Made by a program: the position numbers and the translations under genes. Under the pieces are notes generated by a model. That model ran no database searches and was not told the origin of the DNA. It was given only the letters and a program-made list of their open reading frames with translations. From Cystobacter ferrugineus (GTDB lineage Bacteria > Myxococcota > Myxococcia > Myxococcales > Myxococcaceae): a stretch of DNA of 64,000 nucleotides. Location of the stretch: contig NZ_MPIN01000001.1 of the NCBI RefSeq assembly GCF_001887355.1, forward strand, positions 1,381,317 through 1,445,316. Reading direction: 5' to 3'. Shown here piece after piece: positions 1 to 11,822 of the stretch (its first letter is position 1; each line of letters opens with the position of its first letter).

Positions 1-690
1 CTGCTGCTGCTGCCCGGGTTGGTCTCGGAGCGGCTGTGGGCGCGCACCCGGGCGGTGGACGTGGCCGTGGCGCTGGGCTCCATCGCCGTGGGGGTGGCCG
101 GGATGATCCTGCACCTGCACAGCGCCTTCTTCGAGCGCCAGTCGCTGCACGATCTCGTCTACACCGCGCCCTTCGTGGCCCCGCTCTCCTACGTGGGGCT
201 GGGGCTGCTCGTGCTGCTCAACCGCATGGAGGCGCCGACGGGCCCCGCGTGGGCGAGCTGGGTGGTGATGCTCGCGCTGGGCGGCAGCGTGGGCAACCTG
301 GGGCTGTCGCTGCTGGACCATGCGCAGAATGGTTTCTTCTCCGCGACGGAGTGGGTGCCCGTGGTGACGGCCGCTTTCGGCACCAGCTTCCTGCTGGTGG
401 CGATGCTGCGTCCGGCGCGCGGCTTCCTGTGGCTCACCCTGGGGATGATGGGGGTGCAGGCGGCGGTGGGGGTGCTCGGCTTCGCGCTGCACGTGCTCGC
501 CAACCTGCGGCACACGAACGTGCCGCTGCGCGACCAGATCATCTACGGCGCGCCCATCTTCGCGCCCCTGCTCTTCGCGGACATCTCCGTGCTCGCGGCC
601 ATTGGCATGTGGGGCCTGATGCGCAACGCCGCCCATGCGCAGGGCTCGCTCGGAGTAGGCTCGCTCGCCCACGCCTCCAAGGAGGGCTGA
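1..690 (+). CDS. integral membrane protein of unknown function, 5' truncated by the window
   Basis: The frame is open from the first base, so the true start lies upstream; the first in-window start-like codon (TTG at 19) is probably internal. About 230 residues are visible, dominated by five or six hydrophobic segments separated by short loops, with conserved-looking polar residues (HLHSAFF, SLLDHAQNG, HVLANLRH) inside or next to the helices. I do not recognise a family. The stop lies three bases before the next gene, so the two are probably cotranscribed. Confidence 0.6.
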   Translation: MLLLPGLVSERLWARTRAVDVAVALGSIAVGVAGMILHLHSAFFERQSLHDLVYTAPFVAPLSYVGLGLLVLLNRMEAPTGPAWASWVVMLALGGSVGNLGLSLLDHAQNGFFSATEWVPVVTAAFGTSFLLVAMLRPARGFLWLTLGMMGVQAAVGVLGFALHVLANLRHTNVPLRDQIIYGAPIFAPLLFADISVLAAIGMWGLMRNAAHAQGSLGVGSLAHASKEG

Positions 691-693
691 GAG

Positions 694-1167
694 ATGTCCA
701 GGCTGCTGAGCTGCATGGTGGTGGGAGTGTGCCTGCTGGGCGCGGCGCCGGTCGGCGCCGACGCGCCGAAGAAGGACGAGGCTCCCGTCCAGGTGAAGAG
801 CTTCACGGAGTTGAGGAAGGCGCGGCCCGGCCGGGTCTTCGAGCTGCACGTGGCGCCCGCGGGAGTGCTCGCGGACTCGCCCGGCCTCATCTACGCCGAG
901 CCGTGCGATCCCAAGGATCCGGCGATTCGCGCGCGCACGGGCGTCGTCGGGACGGTCGAGGTCGAGGACGTGCCCCTGGCGAAGGCCACGGAGATGAACG
1001 CCAGGAATGGTGAGGAGTTCTCCAAGCGGACGGCCATCACCTGCTACCGCGTCATCGCCCGGCTCAAGTCCAACCAGAAGGGGTGGACGAAGCTCGCGTT
1101 CGTCTCGGCGGAACCCTCCGGCTCCCGCCCGTACGACGAGCGCCTGAATCCCGCCCGGGGGGATTGA
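694..1167 (+). CDS. exported hypothetical protein
   Basis: A 157-residue protein with a clear N-terminal signal peptide (hydrophobic stretch of about 15 residues ending near VGADA), so it should be periplasmic or secreted. The mature part is mixed alpha/beta with two cysteines (EPCDPKD and ITCYRV) that could form a disulfide. ATG at 694 follows a GAG-rich stretch and sits 3 bp after the upstream membrane-protein gene, suggesting an operon. No domain is recognised. Confidence 0.65.
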   Translation: MSRLLSCMVVGVCLLGAAPVGADAPKKDEAPVQVKSFTELRKARPGRVFELHVAPAGVLADSPGLIYAEPCDPKDPAIRARTGVVGTVEVEDVPLAKATEMNARNGEEFSKRTAITCYRVIARLKSNQKGWTKLAFVSAEPSGSRPYDERLNPARGD

Positions 1168-1174
1168 GCCCCCC
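1157..1174. terminator. possible G/C stem-loop at convergent gene ends
   Basis: Six G residues, a six-base loop (ATTGAG, holding part of the stop codon) and six C residues form a short hairpin at the end of the exported-protein gene, facing the end of aceA. There is no T-run, so this is a weak candidate. Confidence 0.25.
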
Positions 1175-1259
1175 GTGCTCCTTTCCCGTCCGCCCGGCCC
1201 GGCGGTGAATCGTGATGGGGTTCACCGGAGAGAGGTGTCCGGGGAGCCCCCGGCCCGGC

Positions 1260-2546
<1,287 letters not shown>

Positions 2547-2942
2547 GTCGGGCTCCTGTCTTCCTCTACGAGCGGTGGGACGGCGAAGACCACGGTTGAA
2601 AAGCCCCCTGTCCTGCAGGCCAAGACCTTTGCCGTGGTGCGTTGTAAAAAGCGCAGCGCGTCAGAATGTGCGCCTCCACCGAGTGAAAGGGAAGCCCACC
2701 CCAGGTCAATTGACGGAGATGTAGGGCTGTCAACAGGCCGGGTATTAAAACTGTAAATCCACCGACCAGGAGACGGACCGCAAGGCACGGGCTTTCTCGC
2801 GAGGGTGCTTGGCTGCGCTTCACGTCAAGGGCCGCGACATGACGTCAGAGGTCAGGTGCATGATGGGCGCATGCATCCGAAATACGCGAGGCAGAGGAGG
2901 GGAGCGCTTGCGCTCTCCGAGGAGCCACTGCATCTTGAACTC
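2547..2942. other. intergenic region upstream of aceA and the Uma2 gene
   Basis: About 400 bp between divergently transcribed genes, AT-richer than its surroundings, and so the likely place for the aceA promoter. Reading toward aceA, a TTGACA hexamer lies in the 2720-2745 area, but I cannot see a convincing -10 partner. No gene or RNA was recognised; the open frames here look like noise. Confidence 0.4.
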
Positions 2943-3506
<564 letters not shown>

Positions 3507-3509
3507 GCC

Positions 3510-3992
3510 TCAGGGCAGCTTGGGACGGATGGGGCGGGGCGCGTCCGGGTTGACGTCGAGCAGGCGCACCCCATCGCCCTCGCGCACCGTGCCTCCGCGC
3601 AGCACCCGGGCGAGCTGGCCACGCTGGCCCCAGGACTCCTTGAGCAGGCCCGGGCGGAGGCGCTCCAGCTTGGAGCACGGCACGCACGGCTCCGTCAGCT
3701 CCACCACCACCTCGGCGCCGAGCGCCAGCCGCTGGCCCGCGGGCAGTGACTCCAGCGGGACGCCGGAGAGGACCACGTTCTCCTTGAGTTCGCCCACCGA
3801 CAGCCGCAGGGCCTCCGTGGAGGCCACGTCCAGCAGCAGCAGTTGGCGCTTGCCGTTGGGCTTCTTCTTGCCGTGACGGTCTCCCACGAAGCCCCGGCCC
3901 TCCACCGCCTGGGCCTCGGGGACGCGCTTCATGGGAGTTCCCCGCTCCTGGGCGAGCAGCAGGGCGCGGATGGTGCCGGAAGGAGTGTCCAC
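3510..3992 (-). CDS. MOSC domain protein
   Basis: About 160 residues covering a stand-alone MOSC domain, the beta-barrel found at the C-terminus of molybdenum cofactor sulfurase and in YiiM-like proteins, usually sulfur-carrying or Moco-binding. Visible features are [10 protein letters not shown] near the N-terminus, [22 protein letters not shown], and a conserved cysteine in [12 protein letters not shown], the usual position of the catalytic Cys. A GTG at 3992 is preferred because it includes the first beta-strand (GTIRALLLA); an internal ATG at 3932 is the alternative. It is divergent from fumC with about 95 bp between them. The substrate is unknown. Confidence 0.8.
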   Translation of the reverse strand: MDTPSGTIRALLLAQERGTPMKRVPEAQAVEGRGFVGDRHGKKKPNGKRQLLLLDVASTEALRLSVGELKENVVLSGVPLESLPAGQRLALGAEVVVELTEPCVPCSKLERLRPGLLKESWGQRGQLARVLRGGTVREGDGVRLLDVNPDAPRPIRPKLP

Positions 3993-4086
3993 TTCCCGCA
4001 ATCCTGTGTCGCTCCGCGCGCCGCCGCAACGCGCACGGGCGTCCACGGTGTTATCGCACCGGCATTCGTTGAGGAGGCAGCCATCC

Positions 4087-5484
<1,398 letters not shown>

Positions 5485-5640
5485 GCCCCGCGCCGGGCGC
5501 GGCCACGTGTCCTCTCGCCTGGGTTGCAAGGGGGGCTCCGACCTCGGGTCCTCCACCGCCGTCACGCCCATGCCTGGCGCCCTCTCTCGGAAAGAGCGCC
5601 ATGCACGGAGCAGGGCGAGCAATGCCCAGAGAGAGAAGAC

Positions 5641-6948
5641 ATGAACGAGAGCGGCAACCGACGGCCCGTGGAGCGGGGGTCCCTCACGGAGAGGCTGGAG
5701 GCCACTCCGAGGTGGTTCGTGGGTCCCAGGGGTCCTGGCGTGTCGGACACGAATGATGGTTCCTCCTTCCGACCCTTCGCCAGCATCCGCAGGGCGCTCC
5801 GCTCCGCGAGCCCCGGTGATGTCATCCTGATCCTGGCGGGCATCTATGAGGAGCACATCGTCCTGGACAAGGAGCTGGCCAGGGCGGGCACCCCGGAGGC
5901 ACCCATCATCCTGCGGGGCGAGGGCCTGCCGAAGCTGCGCGCCATCATGCCGGAGCGCCCGCTGATCCAGGTGCGGCTGCCCCACTGGCGCATCGAGGGC
6001 TTGGAGCTGGACATGGGCGGGAGCAGTGCCCGCGCCGTCAGCTTCAGTCATCCCTCCCAGGGGTCGTGCCTGTCACGCTGCGACGTGCACGGTGGAACGG
6101 GCGTCGGCATCTCCACCAGCGAGGGGGCGGCCGGTGTCCTCATCGAGCACAACCACATCCATGACTTCCATCAGGAGAAGGCCAGTCAGGGGTGCCACGG
6201 CGTGGTGATTCACGCCACCTCGCGGGACATCATCCTGCGCGGCAATCACATCCACGACACCGGGGGAGACGCGGTGCAGTGCCTCCAGCCGGACGACGGG
6301 TGGACGGAGCCCGCCGAGGGCGTGCTCATCGAGAACAACACCCTCGAGTCGACCCGGGGGAGCGCGGTGAGCATCAAGACGAGCCATGACATCATCGTGC
6401 GTGGCAACCGCATGCGGAACTTCCGCGGCTGTGAAGGCGGTTGGCGCGGAGGGGATGCCGTCCTCGTCCACTACTCGGCCTGGAACGTGCTCATCGAGCG
6501 CAACCTCATCTCCGAGGCGGGTTGCGGCATCTGCGTGGGCGGCTTGAAGGACGAGGGCAGGCCGGACCCCAGCCGGGTCGTGGTGCGCGACAACACCATT
6601 CGCGACATCTCCCTCGAGCGCGCCAGGAACAATGACGCCGTCGGCATCCGCGTGAACAACGCCAGCGACGTGCGGCTCCTCCACAACACCATCGAGCGGA
6701 CGGGAGGATTCGCGGTGCGGCTCGGCGACAGTGGCGACGGCATCAGCCGGGGCGTCGAGGTGCTGGGGAACACGATGAGCGCCGCCCAGCTCGTCCGGGT
6801 GGGGCTGGATCGGCCGGGGCTCCGGATGAATCTCAACCGTTATTCCAGCGGGGGCCTGTTCGACGCGAGCGACCTGGGGCAGACGCGCGGACTCGCCGAG
6901 TGGAAGCGGTTCACGCGTCTGGATGCGGACTCCTCCCTGGAGGCCTGA
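5641..6948 (+). CDS. right-handed parallel beta-helix protein
   Basis: 435 residues with many NosD/pectate-lyase-like beta-helix coils: repeated patterns such as VLIEHNHIHD, IILRGNHIHDTGGDA, VLIENNTLEST, IIVRGNRMRN, VLIERNLISEAG and VVVRDNTIRD, each about 22-30 residues apart. A DUF1565-like start (GSSFRPFASIRRALRSASPGDVI) precedes the helix, as in many extracellular polysaccharide-binding or -cleaving proteins. No signal peptide is visible from ATG 5641, which has a GAGAG ribosome site, so localisation is uncertain. The substrate cannot be read from the sequence. Confidence 0.75.
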   Translation: MNESGNRRPVERGSLTERLEATPRWFVGPRGPGVSDTNDGSSFRPFASIRRALRSASPGDVILILAGIYEEHIVLDKELARAGTPEAPIILRGEGLPKLRAIMPERPLIQVRLPHWRIEGLELDMGGSSARAVSFSHPSQGSCLSRCDVHGGTGVGISTSEGAAGVLIEHNHIHDFHQEKASQGCHGVVIHATSRDIILRGNHIHDTGGDAVQCLQPDDGWTEPAEGVLIENNTLESTRGSAVSIKTSHDIIVRGNRMRNFRGCEGGWRGGDAVLVHYSAWNVLIERNLISEAGCGICVGGLKDEGRPDPSRVVVRDNTIRDISLERARNNDAVGIRVNNASDVRLLHNTIERTGGFAVRLGDSGDGISRGVEVLGNTMSAAQLVRVGLDRPGLRMNLNRYSSGGLFDASDLGQTRGLAEWKRFTRLDADSSLEA

Positions 6949-6965
6949 CGTCCAGGACGGGGGCC

Positions 6966-7712
6966 TCAGTGCTCGGTGCGGCCCACCTGGCTCTGCTGGT
7001 AGGCCGAGCGGCGCATGTGGTGCAGGAAGCCGGTGGGGGTGATGCCGAGCCCGTCACGGAAGGGGCTGAAGCGCAGGCGCTCCGGGTCCAGGGAGACTTC
7101 CTCGCGCAGGAAGATCTCCGCCAGGGGCCTCCAGGTGTGGGGCGCGCCCGAGTCCAGCGAGCGCGCCTCGAAGGTGAGCACGGCGGTGCCGTTGCTCATG
7201 GCTTCCTGGAGCCGCTCCACCCGCGAGCCCTGGCGCGGCGCGACGTCGCGCGGCGAGGTGAGCCGCAGCTTCACCCGGCCCACGCCTTCGACCCGGAAGG
7301 GCGCGATGCCGTAGTAGTCGTTCTCCAGGAAGTCGTGCACCCGGGTGGAGAGCACCGCGGGGGCGATCGTCCACATGTGGCGCATGGTGCTGAAGAGCAG
7401 ATCCTGGTCGCCGGGCATGGCGTCCTCGGTGATGCGATCGTGGCGCAGGAAGCGCACCGCCGCCCCGAGGATGTCCGGCCACTCCTTGCCGTTGCGCCAC
7501 ATGGAGGTGGACAGCCGCACCAGGGCCGGGCCCGCCAGGCGCTGGCCCACGCTCAGCAGGGTGGGGCCGGCCAGCAGGGGGATGACCTCGGCGCGCAGGC
7601 AGATGCCCTCCGCATGCAGGGAGCGGGCGTGACGCCGCTCGGCGATGGCGCGAAACGGTGGCCCCCACAAGGTGCCGACGGCTCTTCCCATCACTTCCCC
7701 CAACAGACCCAT
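6966..7712 (-). CDS. conserved hypothetical protein, possibly distantly catalase-like
   Basis: About 248 residues from ATG 7712. I do not recognise it firmly. The middle contains PGDQDLLFSTMRH and DFLENDYYGIAPFRVEGVGRVKLRL. The latter recalls the core of catalase-fold heme proteins, where a Y-[YW]-[SG]-x-x-P-[FY]-R pattern is followed by a K-[YL]-x-L-R strand, but the catalytic His/Asn residues of catalase are not evident. No signal peptide is seen. It lies divergent to clpP with 190 bp between. A function should not be inferred from this alone. Confidence 0.5.
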   Translation of the reverse strand: MGLLGEVMGRAVGTLWGPPFRAIAERRHARSLHAEGICLRAEVIPLLAGPTLLSVGQRLAGPALVRLSTSMWRNGKEWPDILGAAVRFLRHDRITEDAMPGDQDLLFSTMRHMWTIAPAVLSTRVHDFLENDYYGIAPFRVEGVGRVKLRLTSPRDVAPRQGSRVERLQEAMSNGTAVLTFEARSLDSGAPHTWRPLAEIFLREEVSLDPERLRFSPFRDGLGITPTGFLHHMRRSAYQQSQVGRTEH

Positions 7713-7902
7713 GCGTTGCCTCCCCTCGGATGCCAAAACCGGAAAATGGGGCGGGGAGGGCGGTTTCGGCCAGTCTCCGCCCGTTCGACCCTGTCTGCCC
7801 GGCGGGCAGCCCGGGAGGCGGCGGGGCCGAGCGTGGGCTGGCGCACGATCCACGAAGAACGCTGGGGCGTCCGGCGGCGGAGCGGATTAGTGTTGAAGCG
7901 CC

Positions 7903-8508
<606 letters not shown>

Positions 8509-8561
8509 CGCGGGAGCAGGGGGTCCGCCGCGAGCGGGGCCATGTCCACCTTTGAACGGTC

Positions 8562-8945
8562 ATGGCCCCTCTCCGCTCCGTGGTCGCCCTCGTGTTGTCC
8601 TCCACCCTGTTGGCCACGGGCTGTGCCGTGCGCACGCCCGAGCGCCGCATGGTTCCGGACTTGCCCTACACCGTCCAGCAGGAGGTGGGCTACGACGATG
8701 CCGTCCGGCTCAGCCGCGACTACGCCGTCACCCAGGGCTATGAGGTGTCGGAGGTGGCCGAGGCCACGCAGGTGCGCCCCAACTACTGGCGGGTCCGCTT
8801 CGGCCTCGCGCCGCGGGGCTCGGGCCGGCTGCTGGACCTGTCGTTCGACGCCGAGCAGCGCCGGGTGGTGGGCGCCACCGAGCTGGGCGACACGGCCACG
8901 GGCGGGAGCGGCCCGGGCGACACGGGCGGTGGCCCCGGCCGGTGA
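8562..8945 (+). CDS. small lipoprotein of unknown function
   Basis: A 127-residue protein with a signal peptide and lipobox (LLATGC, lipidated Cys at about residue 21). The mature part has no recognised domain and ends in a glycine-rich tail (TGGSGPGDTGGGPG). The central region reads like a small alpha/beta domain with YWRVRFGLAPRGSGRLLDLSFD. It lies 53 bp after clpP and converges with the downstream hydrolase gene. Confidence 0.65.
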   Translation: MAPLRSVVALVLSSTLLATGCAVRTPERRMVPDLPYTVQQEVGYDDAVRLSRDYAVTQGYEVSEVAEATQVRPNYWRVRFGLAPRGSGRLLDLSFDAEQRRVVGATELGDTATGGSGPGDTGGGPGR

Positions 8946-8948
8946 GCC

Positions 8949-9920
8949 TCACCGCAGCGACGCCAGGAAGCCCTTCACGTCCTTCTCGAAGCGGTCCGCC
9001 TCTTCCAGGTAGGGGAAGTGCCCGCTCTTCTCGTACTCGAGGAAGGTGGCGCGGGGCAGGGAGGCCGCCAGGGCCTTGAGGCTGGGCAGGCCGATGGAGG
9101 AGTCGTAGCGGCCGCCGATGACGAGCACCGGCGCGGTGACGCGCTCGGGCTGGGTGAAGCGGTACTGGGTGAGCTCGGTGGCGAACAGGGTGCGTGACAG
9201 CTCGCCCGTGTTGCGCAGGCCGCTCTCCAGGTCCACCGCTTCCTGCTGTTGCAGGTACACGGCGTCGTGGAACTGCAGCCGGTTGAAGAAGGCCTGGGCA
9301 TCCAGTCCGCGCAGGGCCTTCATCACCTGGGCGTAGTCGGACGAGGTGCCCGCCGGATCCGTCACCGCGATGCGCCCGGGGTGCTGCCGCTCCAGCTCCT
9401 GCTTCCACGTGGCGAAGGAGAAGGCCGCGTCCGACATGCCGCTCACGTACACCACGCCCACCACGCGCTCGGGGTAGCGCGCCGCGTACTCCAGGGCGAG
9501 CGTGGCGCCGGTGGAGTGGCCCATGAGCACCCAGCGCTCCACGTCCAGCTCCTGCCGCAGCGCCTCCAGGTCGCGCAGCAGCACCTCCAGGGAGTAGGTG
9601 TTGTCCCAGGGGCGCTCGGAGCGGCCGCAGCCGCGCTGGTCCAGGTACACCATGCGCTGGCCCTTCTCCAGGCGCGCGCCCATCAGCCGCGCGAAGCTGT
9701 AGCTGTTGTAGCCGGGGCCTCCGTGCAGGAAGAGCACCGGCGCCTGCTGGCGGGGGGCCTCGCCCGCGACGCGGTAGTACAGCCGCACGCCATTGATGAC
9801 CTGCTGGTGCTCACCCGTGTCGAGCGGCTGGGAAGCGCCGGAGGAGGCGTGGTGGCTACATGCGGCCACCAGCGCACACAGGAGGGCCCACCCAAGGACT
9901 TCGAGACGCGAGAAACGCAT
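8949..9920 (-). CDS. alpha/beta hydrolase lipoprotein, proline-iminopeptidase-like
   Basis: A 323-residue alpha/beta-hydrolase (peptidase S33 style). Motifs in order are the oxyanion-hole HGGPGYNSYSF, the DQRGCGRSERP strand-turn, the nucleophile elbow GHSTGA with Ser, the acid-bearing loop GGRYDSSIG, and the catalytic His in KSGHFPYLEEADRF near the C-terminus. The N-terminus from ATG 9920 is a signal peptide with lipobox LVAAC, so the enzyme should be membrane-anchored on the periplasmic or surface side. DQRGCGRS is typical of proline iminopeptidases and related amide hydrolases; the real substrate is unknown. Confidence 0.85.
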   Translation of the reverse strand: MRFSRLEVLGWALLCALVAACSHHASSGASQPLDTGEHQQVINGVRLYYRVAGEAPRQQAPVLFLHGGPGYNSYSFARLMGARLEKGQRMVYLDQRGCGRSERPWDNTYSLEVLLRDLEALRQELDVERWVLMGHSTGATLALEYAARYPERVVGVVYVSGMSDAAFSFATWKQELERQHPGRIAVTDPAGTSSDYAQVMKALRGLDAQAFFNRLQFHDAVYLQQQEAVDLESGLRNTGELSRTLFATELTQYRFTQPERVTAPVLVIGGRYDSSIGLPSLKALAASLPRATFLEYEKSGHFPYLEEADRFEKDVKGFLASLR

Positions 9921-10008
9921 GGACGGTATCTGGCACCTCCACCCCGGCCGTGCCCGGGGCCGAGGTAGCAAGTGTCATCCTTTTTCGACAGAGGTGTTGG
10001 CCAGTGGA

Positions 10009-11736
10009 CTAGGGAACCCGGGTGAGGCGGTTTGTCTCTGGCGCGGAAAGTGGAGATTGTGCCTTGAGCCAGGACTCCAAGGCTTCCAGGTCCGAGGGTC
10101 CACCCTTGCGCTCGGTGCCCTGGGCGAAGACGCGGAAGCCATCTCCGCCCCCCGCCAGGAAGCTGCTCACCGTGACGCGGTAGTGACCCGCCGGCTCGAT
10201 GGGGACGCCGTTGAGCCGGAGGCTGGCCGGGTCCACCTTCTGGCCCACGGGCGCCGAGTCCTTCCACGTATAGGAGAAGCCGCGCGAGGGGTTGAGGATG
10301 CGCACGTAGTCGCCCACCCACTGCTCCTCCAGCAGCCGCCGCAGTTGCTCGCCGGTGAGGGTGAGCGTCACCAGGGAGTTGCCGAAGGGTTGCACGGTGA
10401 AGGCCTCGCCATAGGTGACGTCGCCCGCGGCGAGCTCACCGCGGATGCCCCCCGGGTTCATGAACGACACCTGCGCGCCCGCCTCCCGCGTCGCCGCGAG
10501 CTGCGCGTCCGAGAGCATGTTGCCCAGCGGGGACTCTCCCGAGGGCCACTGGCGCGCGTCCGGTCCGCGCAGCGTCTGCGCCACCCGTCCAATCACGCGC
10601 TCGCGCAGGGGCGCGCTCAGCCGCTCATAGCGCTCCACGAGCGCCCCCACCGCGGGGTCTCCCGCTCCCTCGCGGGTGACGATGACGTTGTGCGCGCGGC
10701 TGTCCACCACGTCGCCGCTCGCCGCGTCCAGCACGAGCTCCAGGTGGGTGATGAGCCGTCCGGCGGACGCCGCGCTGGTGACGCGCTTGCCGTCGAGGAC
10801 GCAGTTGTAGGCCTGGTGGGTGTGGGCGCTGAGGACGGCGTCCACCTCGGGATCCAACCGGTGGACGATGTCCACGATGGGGCCGGACAGCCCCTCGCAG
10901 CCGTCGTAGGAGGCGCCGGGGCCCTTCTGCACGCCGCCCTCGTGCACCAGCACGACGATGGCCCGCACGCCCTGCTTCTTCAGCTCGGGCACGAGCGCGT
11001 TGACCGTGTCCGCCTCGTCCAGGAAGCGCAGTCCCTGGATGCCGGTGGCGTCGACGATCTCCGCCGTGCCCTGGAGCGTCATGCCGATGAAGGCCACCTT
11101 CACGCCCTCGAACTCCCGCAGCGCGTAGGCGGGGAAGACCGTGGCGCCCTTCTCGTCGACCACGTTGGCCGCGAGGAACTCGAAGCGCGCGCCCCCGAAG
11201 GGCTCCCGGCCCTGGCAACCCTCCACCGGGTGACAGCCTCCGTCGCGCATGCGCCGCAGCTCGGCGAGCCCCTCGTCGAACTCGTGATTGCCCACGCCGT
11301 GCAGCGTGAGCCCCATGAGGTTCATCGCCTCGATGGTGGGCTCGTCGTGGAACAGGGCGGAGAGCAGCGGGCTGGCGCCGATGAGATCTCCCGAGGACAC
11401 CACCACGTGGTGGGCCGCCGAGGGCTCCGCGCGCAAGCGGGACAGATGCGAGGCGAGCCACGCCGCGCCACCGGCCTCCACCCGCTCCGGCTTGCCCTCC
11501 ACGAGCCGGCCGGTGCGCACCTCCCCGGCCGGGCCCGGAGGCGGCGCGAGGTTTCCATGAAAGTCATTGATGCCGAGGATGCGCACGAGCACGGACTTCG
11601 CCGGGGCGGTGCTCCGCTCCTGGGTGGCGGATGGCCGTGCTCCAGGCAGGTGGGCGCAAGCGCAGAGGAGCGAGGCGAGCAGTGCCGCGCATGACGCGAG
11701 GGGACGGGGGAGTGAACGGGGGAGCATGTGGCGCAT
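10009..11736 (-). CDS. 5'-nucleotidase/2',3'-cyclic phosphodiesterase-type lipoprotein
   Basis: About 575 residues. The N-terminal calcineurin-like metallophosphatase domain shows metal-binding blocks ILGINDFHGNL, SSGDLIGASP, GVGNHEFDEG, LVHEGG and SAHTHQAYNC. The C-terminal 5'-nucleotidase domain shows MNPGGIRGELAAGDVTYGEAFTVQPFGN-type substrate-binding sequence (given here in part). A signal peptide with a Cys-bearing lipobox-like end (SLLCAC) places it outside the inner membrane, so it probably scavenges extracellular nucleotides, releasing nucleoside and phosphate. ATG 11736 is chosen as start. Confidence 0.9.
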   Translation of the reverse strand: MRHMLPRSLPRPLASCAALLASLLCACAHLPGARPSATQERSTAPAKSVLVRILGINDFHGNLAPPPGPAGEVRTGRLVEGKPERVEAGGAAWLASHLSRLRAEPSAAHHVVVSSGDLIGASPLLSALFHDEPTIEAMNLMGLTLHGVGNHEFDEGLAELRRMRDGGCHPVEGCQGREPFGGARFEFLAANVVDEKGATVFPAYALREFEGVKVAFIGMTLQGTAEIVDATGIQGLRFLDEADTVNALVPELKKQGVRAIVVLVHEGGVQKGPGASYDGCEGLSGPIVDIVHRLDPEVDAVLSAHTHQAYNCVLDGKRVTSAASAGRLITHLELVLDAASGDVVDSRAHNVIVTREGAGDPAVGALVERYERLSAPLRERVIGRVAQTLRGPDARQWPSGESPLGNMLSDAQLAATREAGAQVSFMNPGGIRGELAAGDVTYGEAFTVQPFGNSLVTLTLTGEQLRRLLEEQWVGDYVRILNPSRGFSYTWKDSAPVGQKVDPASLRLNGVPIEPAGHYRVTVSSFLAGGGDGFRVFAQGTERKGGPSDLEALESWLKAQSPLSAPETNRLTRVP

Positions 11737-11822
11737 GAGTCTGGCTTCTCGTGCATACCCGGAGCGGGCGCGCACGTCTTCTGTTCCGACGTTGTAGACT
11801 GGAGCCCGGGGAGGACAAAGCC

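Noticed and set aside
9793..11694. 633-residue plus-strand open frame opposite the 5'-nucleotidase
   Set aside because: Antisense shadow with repeated His/Arg/Gly; the minus strand has a full domain set.
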